Positions 22,324 to 37,024 of a stretch of 64,000 bases of DNA are shown piece by piece. Location: the NCBI RefSeq assembly GCF_028009165.1, contig NC_079245.1:930001-994000 (forward strand). The letters run 5' to 3'. Numbering within the stretch: the first letter of the stretch is position 1; each line of letters begins with the position of its first letter. The notes beneath the pieces were generated by a model. It was not told where the DNA came from. It worked only from the letters and a program-made list of their open reading frames with translations, and ran no database searches. The position numbers and the translations under genes are program-made. This stretch comes from Akanthomyces muscarius. Lineage: Eukaryota; Ascomycota; Sordariomycetes; Hypocreales; Cordycipitaceae.

Positions 22324-24888
22324 TATTGTTGTTGTTGTTGTTCCAGCCTTGGACGTGTGTCGACTCTGGACCAATTCATATGTTGAATCCCATCTCTCGG
22401 AGGTCTTGTTTTGCTGTGTGTAGTTGTTTTTTGTTGGTCGGATGGGTGGCACACAAGATGGAAGATGAGACCGAAACGGGAGGGCGAGAGAGGATGGGAC
22501 GACGTGGGATGGGTACACACGTAAAACAGCTTCTCGGCGCGGGAATGGAAAGGGTGAATACGACAGGCACAGGGTGCGGGAGTGTGTGGTTACACGTAGA
22601 GAATGCAAACGGTCAGGCGGATGTCAAAGTTGCGTCAAAGGTGTGCGGTGCGGCAGGTCCGGTTGGTTACACGTTGAAGAGAGACAGTACTGTGTTCAGC
22701 GTAGGAGTGAAGAGATTTGATATTTTTCAGAAATGGCAACAAGCATGAGAGGTGGTAAATCTGCAGGACGCTTTGAAGCTTGGCAGCAGAGATGTTGACT
22801 ATGCGGGCGAGCCGAGGTTCCCCGATTGGCCATTGCACATCACAATCACAGCACAGATCCAAACAGAACAATCTTCAACCAGGGTCCCCCTGCTTCACGA
22901 TTTTTTACTGCCATGGACTATTTGATATTACCCAGATCAATTACCTGCAAGGGTGCTCACATGCGACTTTCATTTTCTTTTGACCGTGTCTTTTACTGCT
23001 CTATAGCTTTCACAGTGCTTCTTCTTCCATCTTTGTCCCCTTCTTCTTCCTTCGTCATGCGCAAATCAGTGCGCGGACCATTTACGTCTGTTGTTGTACG
23101 AGGTGACTCGGTCCCAAGTGGACACGGCGAAACTCTATTCGCCAGTCCTTTTTTTTCTTTCGAAAATAGCAACAAAAAGGGCAGAGCCGGGCGTCGTTTC
23201 CTTCTTGCATTTGTTTGCCCTCGCCCGCCGCCCGCACCAGGTAGCGGGGAGGTTTGACTCCTCTTTGCCACGTTGACGAGAAACACCATGAAGAAAAAAA
23301 GCATTATATTTAGAAAGAATGAAGCTGATCCCCAGCAGCTCATCCAGGCAGCAGAGTAGCACGAGAAAAGAGAGACATGGGGGGGCTAAGAAGAGTGACG
23401 GCGGCGGCGCGGGTTCAGCGGGAAAGGGGACTGGCGTGGCGATCAGACCGCCAGCATTTCGCGTGGCAAGCCAACAAGAGGCTCCGCTTGGGCTAGCACC
23501 CCTCACGGTTTCAGCAGCGGGGGGGCATTGGGCCATTGTTCAAATTTTAATTAAAGCTTTGGGTCGGTTTGTCGCGTGGCTTTCTTTGTTGTGCAACTTT
23601 GGGCTCTCATTTCGCCTGCTGTGTGCGACTTGGAAAGTGGACGGGCGTCGGCAAGCAGCACCCGGGCAACAAAAACAATGCGTGACAGAAAATTTGAGAG
23701 AAAAAAAAGAGAAGAGTTCGGAAGTAAAACAAGCTGTGGTACCTTTGTGCTGGTACTTTATTCTCCGAGTGGTGCGTCCATTTCTCTGCAGACCCTTGTC
23801 CGATACACGAGGTTGCAGTATCGGAAATCATAAAATGCACCGGTGTCGAGCCTCTAGTTATCACAATGTGATTGTGACGACTTGGCCAGCTCGTCACACG
23901 TATCCACTCGTACTAGTTACCAATAAGACTGCCCTTTCCCTCGTGGTGTTGATCGGGCCAACGGACCAATTCAGCTCTATCCGTCCAGTAACTACATTGG
24001 TCTTCCAACGTCAGTTCGCCTCCGCGGTCAGACACCCTCTCCACCCCAGCCAGGTCCAATCTCCGCTCGCCATGCGACTGCCCTTCCACAGACAAAGCGC
24101 ATTGTTCGATTTTTCACCGTTTTGAGACAAGAAAGACCATCATGTGCCCTGTCCCAAACGGATAATTCCGCGCGACATCCGGCATCCTTATATCTGCTGC
24201 CGTGGTCGTCTGTTCTCATGCTCTGTTCTCGTTTCGTTTCGTTTCATTCGGATGCTCTCCACATCACGACCGCGAGGCGTTGTCGAAGCGCGCCTGTTTC
24301 AAGCTAATTTCCTCTTCTGTGGGATTGATCTGATCATTTCATTGACGGATGCACTGTTTTCACGTGAAAGAGGTGCTTTGGAGGGGTGGATTGATGGCCG
24401 ACTCGTGTCGATCACTCTGGAGAGAATGGTGCAGCCTCGCGTGACCGGGATAAGGCTTGTCCTCTCCGGCACTGCACAGTTCATTCACATTTTTGCCCTT
24501 CTGGCGCGACTACGTAATCTTACCTCCTTGACAGCCGAGCAAAAACAAGGTCTGATCGTTTGGGCTCGGTCAGACCGTCGCAGATTGCCCGGGCAAGGTC
24601 TGTTTCTCAGCGCACACGTCAAACCAATTGAACGACATTGTAGGTACTTAATCTCTATGGCATGGTAGCTTAGACGAGAAGTGTGTATTCTTCTTGTCAG
24701 CAAACTCAACGCTCGTCATATGAAAGCAGCCATCCGGGTAGGTAAGACGCGCCTTGATCACGTTATCATATCTCGATTCTTGCTCGAATTTGATTCCAAT
24801 TGCTTGCATTTGCTATTAATATCGGGAGTAAGGTTCGCCCATCTTTCGACGTGTTTCTGTGTTGCTAAATTCCATATCGCAGACTGCG
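22324..24888. other. Long intergenic region (2.6 kb)
   Basis: Upstream region of the membrane-protein gene and downstream region of the sulfhydrylase gene. It contains several overlapping short frames on both strands (the longest about 270 codons at 23.3-24.1 kb), but none has a domain, consistent coding composition or splice logic. A lineage-specific gene or long non-coding RNA cannot be excluded. Confidence 0.4.
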
Positions 24889-26564
<1,676 letters not shown>

Positions 26565-27723
26565 GGTGCGGGGTGTCGTCCAAGACTCGTGGTATATCGG
26601 TATAACGTATGTGACGTAGGATAGGTGGCTACCAATATATGTATGCTGGAGCTAGAGCGGGTACTGGATGAGGGAGGAGAGGCTTTACGCAGCGTGAAGA
26701 TGGCGAGGCGCAATGTTATAAACAAAAATTGCAATGTGACCTCAGCTGTCCTCACTACCCCTCATCTGCCGCCGGTCGATTGCATATCCCCCTCTGCCCC
26801 TCCCCGATTTTCGCAACAGCATGCCTCTCGCATCATGGACGCGGCGCACCCCTCTATTACCTACCTTAGGCCTTAGGTGCATGGCATGGTGGGCTTGCAG
26901 GCACAAGAGCTGGGGTGGGGTACGGCGGGCGGCGAGCTTTCTGGCATTCGCACCAAAAGCACGCCATCGCCACAGTGGCAGGCTGCGCAACCGGACGGCC
27001 AGGTCGCGTCATTTTCAATGGCCAGGAGATGGCTCGATGGATGGATTCATTGCGCGGTATTGTACGGATATCCTGTGCTCCGGACGCTAGCGAAGCGCAG
27101 ATCCGAGCGAGGCCATTACGTTGGGTATGAATTGCGCAGATAATAAAACGCTCTGTTTGGGAGAGGAACGACTTGATAAAAGCTGTAAACTTTTGGAAAA
27201 TTCTTGTGACTACAGCATCATTATTAACGCGAACATCGTTGTACGATTTTGGGAAGAGACGCGTTAATTAAGGAAGCGCGTAATATTTATTACCTTACCC
27301 CGTAATCGGCGTGGCGTCAACCTTAAACCCCTTGCCCAAAAAGATTCTCTCTATTTGAAAAAGCCCTAAAGCATTTCATGTGGCGTTGGAACTTGGATAA
27401 ACTTCCACTACGGCCTACAAGACGCAGGAACAGCCGATCTCAAGTATAATACATGCAACCTGCAGGCGGGACAGGGCTTGCAGATCAAGGCTCAGCGATG
27501 ATGGTTGATAAATGAGGGAAATGGTATTATGCATATGCAATGGCTTTTCTGTACTGCATTGCGCTCGCGGGTAATTATATACCAGAGATGGGGTAAATTC
27601 GTAATCGTCAGGATCCAACACCCAGTGTCAAACCGACACAAACGCGTTCTCGCGTAATTTTGACCTGCTACACAATCAGTGTCTCTTCCTCTCCCCCTCC
27701 TCGCTCCAAAATTATGTAAATCC
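26565..27723. other. Intergenic
   Basis: Promoter side of the sulfhydrylase gene and 3' flank of the MARVEL-type gene. Short frames only, no motif. Confidence 0.45.
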
Positions 27724-28329
27724 TCAAGACCTCGCATTCGTTTCGGCCATCTGGCGTCGTGCGGCCGTGATCTTGTTCATGTGCGCCTCGCTCTGGAACC
27801 ACTCCTGCGCGGCGAGGATCGTCGACGCGATCCAGGCGCTAAACTCGGCCGCGGCAATGACGGCGACGGCCCGGCTGAGCGTGCAGCTCAGGCCCTCGCA
27901 CGACGAGGCCGCCGTCGACGACGACGAGTCGCTCAGTGTCAGAGCAAAGGCGATGAACCCACCAAAGTAGAGGATGGCGTTGAGCCCCTCGACGCCCATC
28001 GACGTCAGCCGGTGGGCCATGATCATGCGCTTCTGCCGCACGGCGACTTCGAGGTAGACGATCGAGACAATGGACACGCACGGCGCAAAGACGAGGAACT
28101 GCAGAGCGCCGGGGCTCGGTCGGTGCGCTACACTCGAGTACCAGTTGTAGACTATTTGCCTCCTTCGTTAGTACCGGGCCCTGGGAGGAGGAGGCTCACC
28201 GCGGAAAACAGACGGGGATTTCGCTCTGGGGTTTGATGGATTCAACTTACCGTACGCCGCCAATGCTAAATTGCCCAGGGCCAAGAGACCCTGGAGAACA
28301 CGGAGGAAGATGACGCCTGGGCGACCCAT
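27724..28329 (-). CDS. Small four-TM MARVEL-type membrane protein
   Basis: Two exons on the minus strand, 28329-28251 and 28151-27724; 168 aa. The intron is GTAAGT...AAATAG and the join gives LALAAYVYNWYSS. Four hydrophobic segments: GVIFLRVLQGLLALGNLALA, LQFLVFAPCVSIVSIVYL, GLNAILYFGGFIAFALTL and a last one in AVAVIAAAEFSAWIASTILAA. Order and size fit the fungal MARVEL-domain proteins (Nce102-like), which shape plasma-membrane and vesicle domains. The tail SEAHMNKITAARRQMAETNARS is basic and cytoplasmic. The exact role is unknown. Confidence 0.75.
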
Positions 28330-28974
28330 GATTTTGACGCCACGACGTATAGCTGACACAGAGAAGGGCAGGGCTGGGAAAGCAAAAATAGAAGCAATCC
28401 AGAGTCAGACTTGAGGCTCCCTTTTTAACAGAGGGTCCTTTGTTTGTTTTTTTCCTCGTGGCTGCTCCGATCGGTTGTCCGTTTGTTCGCCGGTGGAGAG
28501 GTCTTGTTGACAGTGTAAGTCGTCTGGCATGTGGATCAAAAGGAAGTGAACAGAGGCTGACGCGATCTAAAAAAGAATGCAGAGCAAAAGTGATGATGCA
28601 AAGGAATAAAAATGCATCCGTTTCTCAACTCTACTAGTTTTTTGTGTAGCCTATAAGTAAGAGATGCGAGAATCGGCCCTTTGTGCGGCCACACAGGCGA
28701 ACCATTTCAACGCGTTTGAGACTGGCGATGTTGCTCAGGCATGCAAACTGATGAGGGGCAAACGGAGAGCGCTCGCAAACAGACGCTGACCTGGTACGGC
28801 TTAACTAAATGTGCATTTCGTATGTTTTGTAGGGGACAGAGGGCAAGCCTGCTGAATGTCATATCTGAACGGACAAGATTTTTGCAAACGAGAAAAAAAG
28901 TACGTCAATCGCATAGTATCTGGACGCGCTGGAAAGTAAAAGTGCCAAAAAAAAATGTAACTCGGCAAAAGAAA
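28330..28974. other. Intergenic before the tRNA gene
   Basis: Promoter side of the MARVEL-type gene; A-rich near 28900-28960. No gene seen. Confidence 0.45.
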
Positions 28975-29054
28975 TGCGTGATCTGGGAATCGAACCCAGG
29001 GCTCCCCGACGTTGCGGATGGCAACGGAGAATTTTACCACTAAACCAATCACGC
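28975..29054 (-). tRNA. tRNA-Gly(GCC) with a 9-nt intron
   Basis: Minus strand. The 7-bp acceptor GCGTGAT pairs with ATCACGC (discriminator A at 28975). The D-arm is GTTT/AAAT around AGTGGTA. The anticodon stem CTCCG pairs with CGGGG and the T-arm is CTGGG-TTCGATT-CCCAG. The loop reads TTGCCA, so the anticodon is GCC at 34-36 after the invariant T33. An extra nine nucleotides (TCCGCAACG, plus-strand 29010-29018) follow position 37, the canonical site of eukaryotic tRNA introns. No CCA is encoded. A and B boxes are present. Confidence 0.9.
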
Positions 29055-30500
29055 TGGTTGTCCTTGTGGAACGTTGAAGCGGATGGCCTTATTTCCCTTT
29101 AAGATCTAAGCTAAACTTATTTTATACTCTCTTTACAAGTCTAGGGTAGTGCGCATTTCTCCGCGTCACGTCTTTTACTTTCTATATTCGCGTACACAAG
29201 ACGAATAATGGTCGTGAAGAAGATGAACAGATGTCATATGTGCTAATTTAATTTGTTCATCTTTCTTGTCCATCGTTCCGGTACTTGGTTCAGCGCTTTA
29301 TCAGTAGAGGAGCGCAAGTGCAGACCACAGTGATTGTGTTTGGCAGCATGTGAAGGTTGATCGTCAACACTGTACGTGCAGACCCCCGCCAGCTGGCAAG
29401 CTTCGGTTGGCAAAAAAACGCTGCTCAGAGGCAAACGGCGCCGAAATTGTGCGACCGGCATGGTTCGACGCTCATCAACATCGCCACCAGCAAAAGAATA
29501 ACTTATTCCTCACATCCATTGATCCTCACACCCATCAAATTAGAGACGGACGGATTTTTTTGTTCTGGGTCTACCGGTGTCTCGGCTAAGGACCGCCGGC
29601 GCTGCCGTGGACGCGCCATACTGCATCTAGCAAGCCCTTAGGTCCCCCCTCGATGAAGACGCGCGCGGGGGACGGGGAACACGCAGTCGGGTATCGAGCA
29701 CAACCTCTGAAAGTCAAATTGGAGAGGTAAAACTGTTACGGACTTTCGGCCCGCGCATTTGACCCGGAGGAGCCGCCCCAAAAGCCACCAAGCCAGCAAC
29801 CCGTACGAGCAGCCGCCCCCAGGTTAATACACCCCAGAGACATGTGGGCGGATTTTGCATGAGCCTCACAAGTCCGACGTTGACCTGCGAATCGCCCGTT
29901 CGCCTTGCCAGAGACGGAGAGGTCGCGCCGAAACTACTGTGAGCCACAGGGGACGCATGCTCTCGACGCAGCAGCTCTCCCCACCTCCTCCAGGTCCCTC
30001 ACAGCCCGCCGCCGAGAGCTGCACCAGAAATTATTAGCGTGTGGCTTCTGCGGCCGGACGCCTCTCTGCCTGACGACACCTGACAGTGGACGTGTCTACT
30101 TAGCGGCCCCAGTCGCGCTGGTGCTGCCGAGGCACCCCATAGCATCCCCATAACCTCGGCCAGTGCTAGTGGGCGGTGCCCCGGACTTCATGACCAATTT
30201 GGGCGCAAGACTTGTCAACGACTTGGCTTGGGTCTGCGTGTCAAAAGATCCAATCGTCGGCCCCTTCTTTCTCACCATCCTTTCCGCTGTCCAAAGACGA
30301 CGAGCCAGTTTGTCATCTGTTTGGTGTTTTCTTTCCCCCTTCGTCTGGCTTTACTGATTTTCCTCCCCTGCACCGTCTTCGTAAGTTTGCTCCTCGCGGC
30401 TACTAGCTCGGCTTGCCGGCCTCGCCTCAACCGAAACCCGCACATGGCTAATCTGACATCGCTGCTCTCCTGCTAGGTTCCTCAACACAACACCGCAGCC
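29055..30500. other. Intergenic, 5' region of acyl-CoA synthetase
   Basis: GC-rich from about 29580. The part from about 30280 is pyrimidine-rich, like the promoters of strongly expressed fungal genes, and may hold a 5'-UTR intron: AAGTTTGCTCC near 30381 as possible donor and TCCTGCTAG at 30468-30476 as acceptor. No coding gene seen. Confidence 0.4.
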
Positions 30501-32736
30501 ATGGCCCCTCAAACCGCAGACCAGATCATCGCCGACCTCAGCGCGCCGCCGCCGGTGGGTGCTCCTCACGCTGTCCCGATTCCCGGCTCCGAGCGTCCCA
30601 ACCGCACCCCCGTCTACCGCCACTGGCGCTTCCGCGACCAGCCTCTCCTGACCAAGCTCGAGCCCGAGGTCGAGTCCGTCCACGACCTCCTCGAGCTTGC
30701 GATCAAGAAATATGGCCCCAGGAAGGCGCTCGGCGTGCGCAAGTGGAATCCCGCCACGCAGGAGCACGAGAACAAGTTCGATTGGATGACATACGGCGAG
30801 ATGGGCGAGCGCCGCAAGAATCTCGGTGCTGGTATTGTCGATGTCGTTCAGCAGGCCGGTTACACCAACAGCAAATACGGCGTTGGCATCTGGTCCCCCA
30901 ACACCCCAGAGTGGCATCTGGTCGGTATGTGCTGATCTTTCATCCCTTGCTCTGAAGCTCCATCACCCTAACATGTTCCTCAGATATGGCTTGTACCTCG
31001 CAGAGCCTCTTCAGTGTTTCGCTCTACGAGACGCTCGGCCCCGACACCACCGAGTACATCATTAACCACGCTGAGCTCCCCGTCGTTGCTTGCTCGGCCA
31101 ACCACATTCCTGTTCTTATCAAGCTTGCTTCCCGTGTGCCCACCCTGAAGATCATCGTCTCGCTGGACCCCTTGGACAAGGGCGAGCACAAGGACAAGAA
31201 CCCCGGCAACATCCTGAGAGATATTGCCGCTCAAGCCGGCCTCAAGCTGTACGAGATTCAGCAGCTCGAGGAGATTGGCCTTCAGAGCGGTCGCGGCTTC
31301 CGCCCCCCGACTTGGAATGACCTCACCACCATCAATTACACCTCCGGTACTACCGGTCCTCCCAAGGGCGTCGTCATGCACCAGGGCAATGCGGTTGCGG
31401 CCATCAACGGTGCCCGCTCCATGGGCAACGTCCAGGCCAACGACATCCACATGTCGTACCTGCCGCTCGCCCATATTTACGGCCGCATGATCGACCAGCT
31501 TGCGCTTGTTTCTGGCGCTGCTGTCGGCTTCTTCCGTGGTGATGTTCTTGGCCTCGTTGACGATCTGAAGCTCCTGAAGCCCACGTCCTTCCCTTCGGTG
31601 CCGCGACTTTTCAACCGATTCAACTCGGCCATCAAGGCCGCCACCGTCGAGGCCCCCGGCTTCAAGGGCGCTCTGTCCAGACACGTGATCGACGTCAAGA
31701 AGGGCTACATGCGCCAGCCTCCCGGCAGCACCACCAACACCCACTTCTTCTACGATAGACTATGGACGAAGAAGGTTCGCGCCGCTGTCGGTCTCGACAA
31801 TGCCCGCTCCATGATCAGCGGCAGTGCCCAGCTCGACCCCGACGTGCAGGAGTTCCTCGGTGCCGCCTTTGGCAACGAGTTCCGCCAGGGATACGGCATG
31901 ACTGAGACGTATGCCGGTGCTACCGTGCAGCTGAGCCGCGATTACTCTGCCGGCAACCTGGGACCTCCTCTCCCTTGCGTGGAGCTCTGCCTCGAGTCCG
32001 TCCCCGACTACAACTACAGCGTCGATGACAAGCCCAACCCCCGTGGTGAGGTGCTCATGCGCGGCCCTACCATGTTCCAGGGTTACCACAAGAACGACGA
32101 GGAGAACAAGAAGGTCCTCGAGGCGGACGGCTGGTTCCACTCCGGCGATATTGGTGAGATTGACAGTCTCGGCCGTCTCCGCATCATCGACCGCAAGAAG
32201 AACGTCCTCAAGCTCGCGCAGGGTGAGTACATTTCTCCCGAGCGCATCGAGAACGTTTACCTCGGCAACACCAACATTGTCGCCACAGCCTACGTGCACG
32301 GCGACTCCAAGGAATCCACTCTCGTCGCCATCTTCGGTGTCGACCCCGAGAACTTCCCTCCCTTTGCCAGCAAGGCTCTTGGCAGAACCGTTCCTGCCGG
32401 TGACAACACTGCCATCAACGCCGCTGCCAGCGAACCCAAGGTCAAGGAGGCTGTCCTCAAGGTGCTCGACAAGATTGGCCGCAGCCACAAGTTCAACAAC
32501 TGGGAGCGTGTCCGCAACGTTCACCTCGTCATCGACCCCTTTACCCCCGACAACGGCCTGTTGACCCCTACGTAAGTCGACCAAATTCGCGACCAGCTAC
32601 TTGGCTGTACTAACATGCATTTTTCTCTAGTCTCAAGCTCAAGCGCCCGCAAGCCGCCAAGGCTTTCCGCACTGAAATTGATCGCTTGTATGCGGAGATC
32701 AAGGCCACGGAGGAACCCAGCAAGTTCAAGCTGTAA
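30501..32736 (+). CDS. Long-chain acyl-CoA synthetase (AMP-forming, Faa1/Faa4-like)
   Basis: Three exons, 30501-30924, 30984-32571 and 32631-32736; 705 aa. GT-AG introns, with CTAAC branch points at 30968-30972 and TACTAAC in intron 2. It activates long-chain fatty acids to acyl-CoA using ATP and CoA. The AMP-binding P-loop motif NYTSGTTGPPKGVV lies at about residues 259-272. The adenylate-forming core QGYGMTETYAG and the fatty-acyl-CoA-synthetase signature DGWFHSGDIGEIDSLGRLRI then IDRKKNVLKLAQGEYISPE follow. Length is normal for eukaryotic LACS. No signal peptide; the C-terminus KFKL is not a canonical peroxisomal PTS1. Likely membrane-associated at the ER or lipid droplets. Codon use is strongly C-ending, which suggests high expression. 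Confidence 0.95.
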
Positions 32737-34190
32737 ACACGACACATAGCCGAAGGAATATCGACAGGATGAAGAATGCCAGCCGAACAAATTTTGCTTG
32801 ACGGCTGCGCCATTCATTGTATGCTTAGCGACTAACTAGAAGGGAGGGGAAGTTTTTTATGTTCTGTGATTATATAGAAAGGCTCATCGTTTGAGACTAC
32901 AAATACACTTCATGACTGCGTTATTGATCTTGCAGGGGTTGAGAGAGGTAGTTTCAGTCTTGTCTCTCTTGAGCTACTTCACTAGCGTGCCGTCCGGAGA
33001 CTAACCAGACATGTGTGCTGTGGAACATTGACATCGCCGGCCGGCCATCCCACGGCTAGAAATAGATGACGAGCGGCCGATGCAAGGTTAGAGGTAGTCT
33101 AGCACCGTCGCATGGCCTCATTCCAGCGCCAGCCAGTGATCGTCCCGTCCAGTACGTGGGAGAGACGAGCCAGCACTGAACCCACATGTGTTTGCACTAT
33201 ATTGCACTTTATCAGAAGAGACCATGGTGCTGCCTATCTGTGCAGCTAATTCCCCCGCTTCTGTCGACAGCGCTGGTAGAGCAATATAGACATGATTATT
33301 GCTAAATTAGCTTGGTGCTACAGTAGTTAGTTGGCAGTCGAAAGTAACGTGGTGCAGTAAGAGGTGCTCACTGCTTCATTCCTAAGTAGCGGCCCGTGTC
33401 TGGGCGTGACGTATTCGAAAAACCCCAGCTCCCGGGTCCCCCAACTGCCGGTGGAGTACGCAAAGTGCTGGAAGGCATTAAGCTTATATACTGGCCCCTC
33501 AACTGTACGCTATTTGGGCATCAAAGCCCGTAAATTCGGAGAATATGGAACTGCCTACTTGCGACATCTGTTAATACTCTGCGATTACTTGTTATAGGCA
33601 GCCTATACTGGGCAGCTGGTGAATTTCTACTCGTTCTCCCTTGCGCCGCCATAAGCTCCTTGGTTATGCCAATGACGCTAACACCATGCGGGCTTATGCT
33701 TCCTGGCACTTTACTCCATACCGAAGGCAAGCCCGCAGAGGAGGGGGTGGGAGGGCCTAAAATATATGAGACTTGTTCTTCCAGCGTCGCAGAAAGCAAC
33801 CCTCACATATCCCTCCCAGCCTTTTTACTGGCGGGGTTTCTGCAGAGAAGCTTGGCCTTGCGTCCCCCCGCCACCCACTACCACCACAGGCGGCTTGGCC
33901 TGTTTGGAGCAAGACGCCACAATGCCTGTCGATAGCGACCTGTACGAAACAGGCAGGTCTCGGAAGGTATGGATGAGGGGATCGGCGGATAATCCTCCGG
34001 CAGACCGTTCTACTAGCAAAAAGCAAAGAATTGAAGCCGGGAGCTTGCTTGCCAGTTAAAGACTACGCGTCTCCGCTCTCTTTCTCTCTTCATCTCTCCG
34101 CGTTTCTTCCACTCTTGCCTTTGCCACTTGATCAAATTCCCACTCTAGTGAATTATACAGGGCCATATATTTTTGTGTGCAAGTCCCGCG
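32737..34190. other. Intergenic (1.45 kb)
   Basis: Two genes in the same direction flank it. I see no motif-bearing frame. A CT-rich stretch at 34070-34135 just before the next ATG is a typical fungal core promoter. Confidence 0.45.
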
Positions 34191-35815
34191 ATGACGGTAT
34201 TACAGAGCTTCGTCGTCGCCCTCGCCGCGGTCGCACAGACGGCCGTCGCCGCCACAGCCTGCCCCGGCCCAGCGCCGGCCTCGAACCCCCAGACGGCCGA
34301 CGGCGTTGCCTTTAAAGTCTTGCAGAATGGCCTCGCCCGCCCGCGCGGCGTCGTCATGGACTCGGCGGGCAACCTCCTCGTCGTCGAAGCCAAGGGCAAG
34401 GGCGTGACGCGCGTGGTCCTCGACGACGCCGACGGCCTCGACGTCTGCGTCTCGTCCAGCGCGCAGCTGATTGACGATGGCACTGTAAGTTGTTTCTCAC
34501 CAACTTGGCCTGTAAAGGAAGAGGAGGATCGCGGCAGCTGACCAACCACTCTCTCACCCGGCAGCTCAACCACGGCATCGCCCTCTCAGGCGACGGCAAG
34601 ACGCTGTTCGTCTCGTCGGCCGAGAGCGTGTACGCGTACCCGTACGACGCCGAAAAGGGCAGCGTCGGGGACGCCAAGCACCTCATCAACGGCATGAAGC
34701 AGACCGACCACGTCTCGCGCACGCTGCTGGTGCCCCGCCACAACTCGGACCTGCTGCTCGTGTCGCGCGGCTCCAACGACAACATTGACAAGGAGACGGC
34801 CGACATCAAGTCTGGGCGCAGCCAGCTCCGCACCTTTAAAATTGCAGATCTCGTCAAGGACGGCGCCGAGACGGTCGACTACACGGCGGGCGAGGTGCTG
34901 GGATGGGGCCTGCGCAACAGCGTTGGCGTGGCGGACGACCCCACAAACGGCCACATTGTGAGTATTCTCTTTTTTTTTCTCAATAAGGAATTGAACCAAG
35001 AAACCGCGAGAGAAAAAAAACAGAAGGAGACGCTAATCATCATGCAAGTGGACGGTCGAAAATTCCATCGACAACATGAAGCGCGAGGGCGACGACATTC
35101 ACAACTCCAACCCCGGTGAGGAGATGAACTTTCACGGCCTGCCCAACGACACCTCGAGCGACCAGTACGGCCGCAACTACGGCTACCCCGGCTGCGTCGC
35201 CATCTACGACCCCAGCAACGTCAAGGACTTTTCCGTCCAGGGCGGCCCCAAGGTCGGCCTGCAGATGACGGGCGACCACATCACCGGCTACACCGACGAC
35301 TGGTGCCGCGACAACGCGACCGCGCCGCGCATCACCTTTAGCTCCCACCTCGCGCCTCTCGACCTCAAGTTTCTCAACGACGGCAGCGCTGCACTGATTG
35401 CCATTCACGGAAGCTGGTACGTGCACATCCACACCTATCCTATCTTCCCGTGACTGACTGACATCGACGACGCAGGAACCGCCAGCCCCCCAACGGCTAC
35501 AGGCTCAGCCGCGTGAGCTTCGCCGACGGCCAGCCCGTCGCCGGCGCCGACAGCGCCGACGCCGAGGAGATGCTCCTCTGGAACGCCGACAACGCCGACT
35601 GCCCCGGCAGCTGCTTCCGCCCCGCCGGCCTCTGGCTCGACGGCAAGGGCCGCACGTTCATGACGAGCGACAGCTCCGGCGAGCTGTTTGTCGTCACCGG
35701 CGCCGCGACCAGCAACGGGCCCAAGGGCAAGGTCAATGGCGGCGGTGGTGGTGAAGACAAGACGTCGGGAGCGGAGCGCCGCCTGCGCACGCAGTTTGAG
35801 GGCCTGCTGTGGTGA
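34191..35815 (+). CDS. Secreted L-sorbosone / pyranose dehydrogenase-like six-bladed propeller protein
   Basis: Four exons, 34191-34484, 34565-34957, 35049-35416 and 35476-35815; 464 aa. An N-terminal signal peptide (MTVLQSFVVALAAVAQTAVA) precedes a Cys. The propeller blades show recurring LARPRGVVMDSAGNLLVVEA, LNHGIALSGDGKTLFVSS and FRPAGLWLDGKGRTFMTSDS motifs, with the internal WTVENSIDNMKREGDDIHNS and HGSWNRQPPNGYR blocks of the PQQ-dependent sorbosone/pyranose dehydrogenase family (AA12-like). The HGSW/NRQPPNGYR match spans the last splice junction. Expected activity: oxidation of sugars in the extracellular space, with PQQ if the binding residues are kept. I see no carbohydrate-binding module or haem domain, so this is the short form. 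A GGGGG stretch near the C-terminus is low-complexity. The acceptor of intron 2 is an AAG. Confidence 0.88.
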
Positions 35816-37024
35816 ATAATCGACCATTGCTAGGCTATCTGGAGCCTTTGCTGATATGATGTGTATGAAACTGTTTGACTTGTGCGCTTGGGTTCTGCTG
35901 TTTTCGCTGGTTCGAACTAGAGGGTTAGCAAAAGCGCTTCGGCTGCGTATATAAGAACGTAGAGACTTTCCCTTTTCTATTTCGCCAAGTTATAAAAAAA
36001 AAGACTACTAAACGCGTGATTATGGCAGTGCTAGGCTTCCATCGCTTTTTTATCGTGTAAATAAGCAATTCACTGTTTGAATGCCACCCTAGCGATTTGA
36101 GGGCCTTCATATTCATTACATGTATGACACAAGCCCTTATTCACTGGAGGTGTGACGCACGGTCTTAAAAGCCGCAACACCACATTAATTACTCCCAATA
36201 CGAGCTTGAATAGGCTGCGCTTAGTCTGTAGCCTTTCACTTTCGTTTTTAAAAGCGCCTCGTACGATAAAGCAACTGTTCCAATCTCTTTAAATCACGCC
36301 GTGAACTCCTAGCTGCACTTGTTTGCCTTCCAAGCTACGGCACTGCCAGTGTCCCTCGGCCGCCTGCACGACGCGCTTTGCGCACCTTTGGCGCAACTCG
36401 CTTACTTTCAATTGCAACGCAGTAAATCATATTCAATCGTGCACATTTTAGGCGTTTTAAAACCACATCTGATCATTCACGATACGCTACAAAACACCAC
36501 ATACACAATCAATTGCTAGGCTATTCCGTTCGCTACAGAGCACATGACACTACAGTTATACCATAATTATATTCTATCCTTTAAAACTGTCTGGAGTTAG
36601 TTGATCTATATTCTTTTCTTTATTCTCTTTACTATTTACATTATAGAGTGCTTCCTTTCCTTATACCCCTCTATATAGTCTTTTTAACAATCTTAAGAGT
36701 GGGTCCATATTCTAAAACCTGCCTACCCTAGACACTAATGATGACTAAGGCTGTTCTGTACCTCACATCGCGGCCGCTTCGCCCCGCACCTCCTTTAAGA
36801 CTTTAAGGAACCAGCAGACGATCAGCGCCAGACGGCACGCGTTTTAAGCTTTAGAGACACGCGATTTCTGCTCTCATCGGGCGCATCTTTTATCCTAAAT
36901 CATTTCTCGCCGGCATCTGCCTGCCCATCCGGCGCTGTGCTGCCCTTTGGTCGCAGGTCGTGCTGGGCGTGACGCGACATCGCGGCCTCTCCTGACATCC
37001 CGGTATAGGGCGCTCACAGCCTGA
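35816..37024. other. Intergenic, partly AT-rich
   Basis: 36530-36700 is TA-rich and may be a small RIP-worn repeat, but no ends can be defined. No gene seen. Confidence 0.4.

Noticed and set aside
23319..24125. 268-codon plus-strand frame
   Set aside because: Long, but its composition is random-looking and basic, with no domain, no TATA/leader and several overlapping rival frames. Treated as intergenic.
30980..32584. Long minus-strand frames opposite the acyl-CoA synthetase
   Set aside because: GC-rich codon bias on the plus strand keeps the complementary frame open; no motif, and the plus strand is a certain gene.
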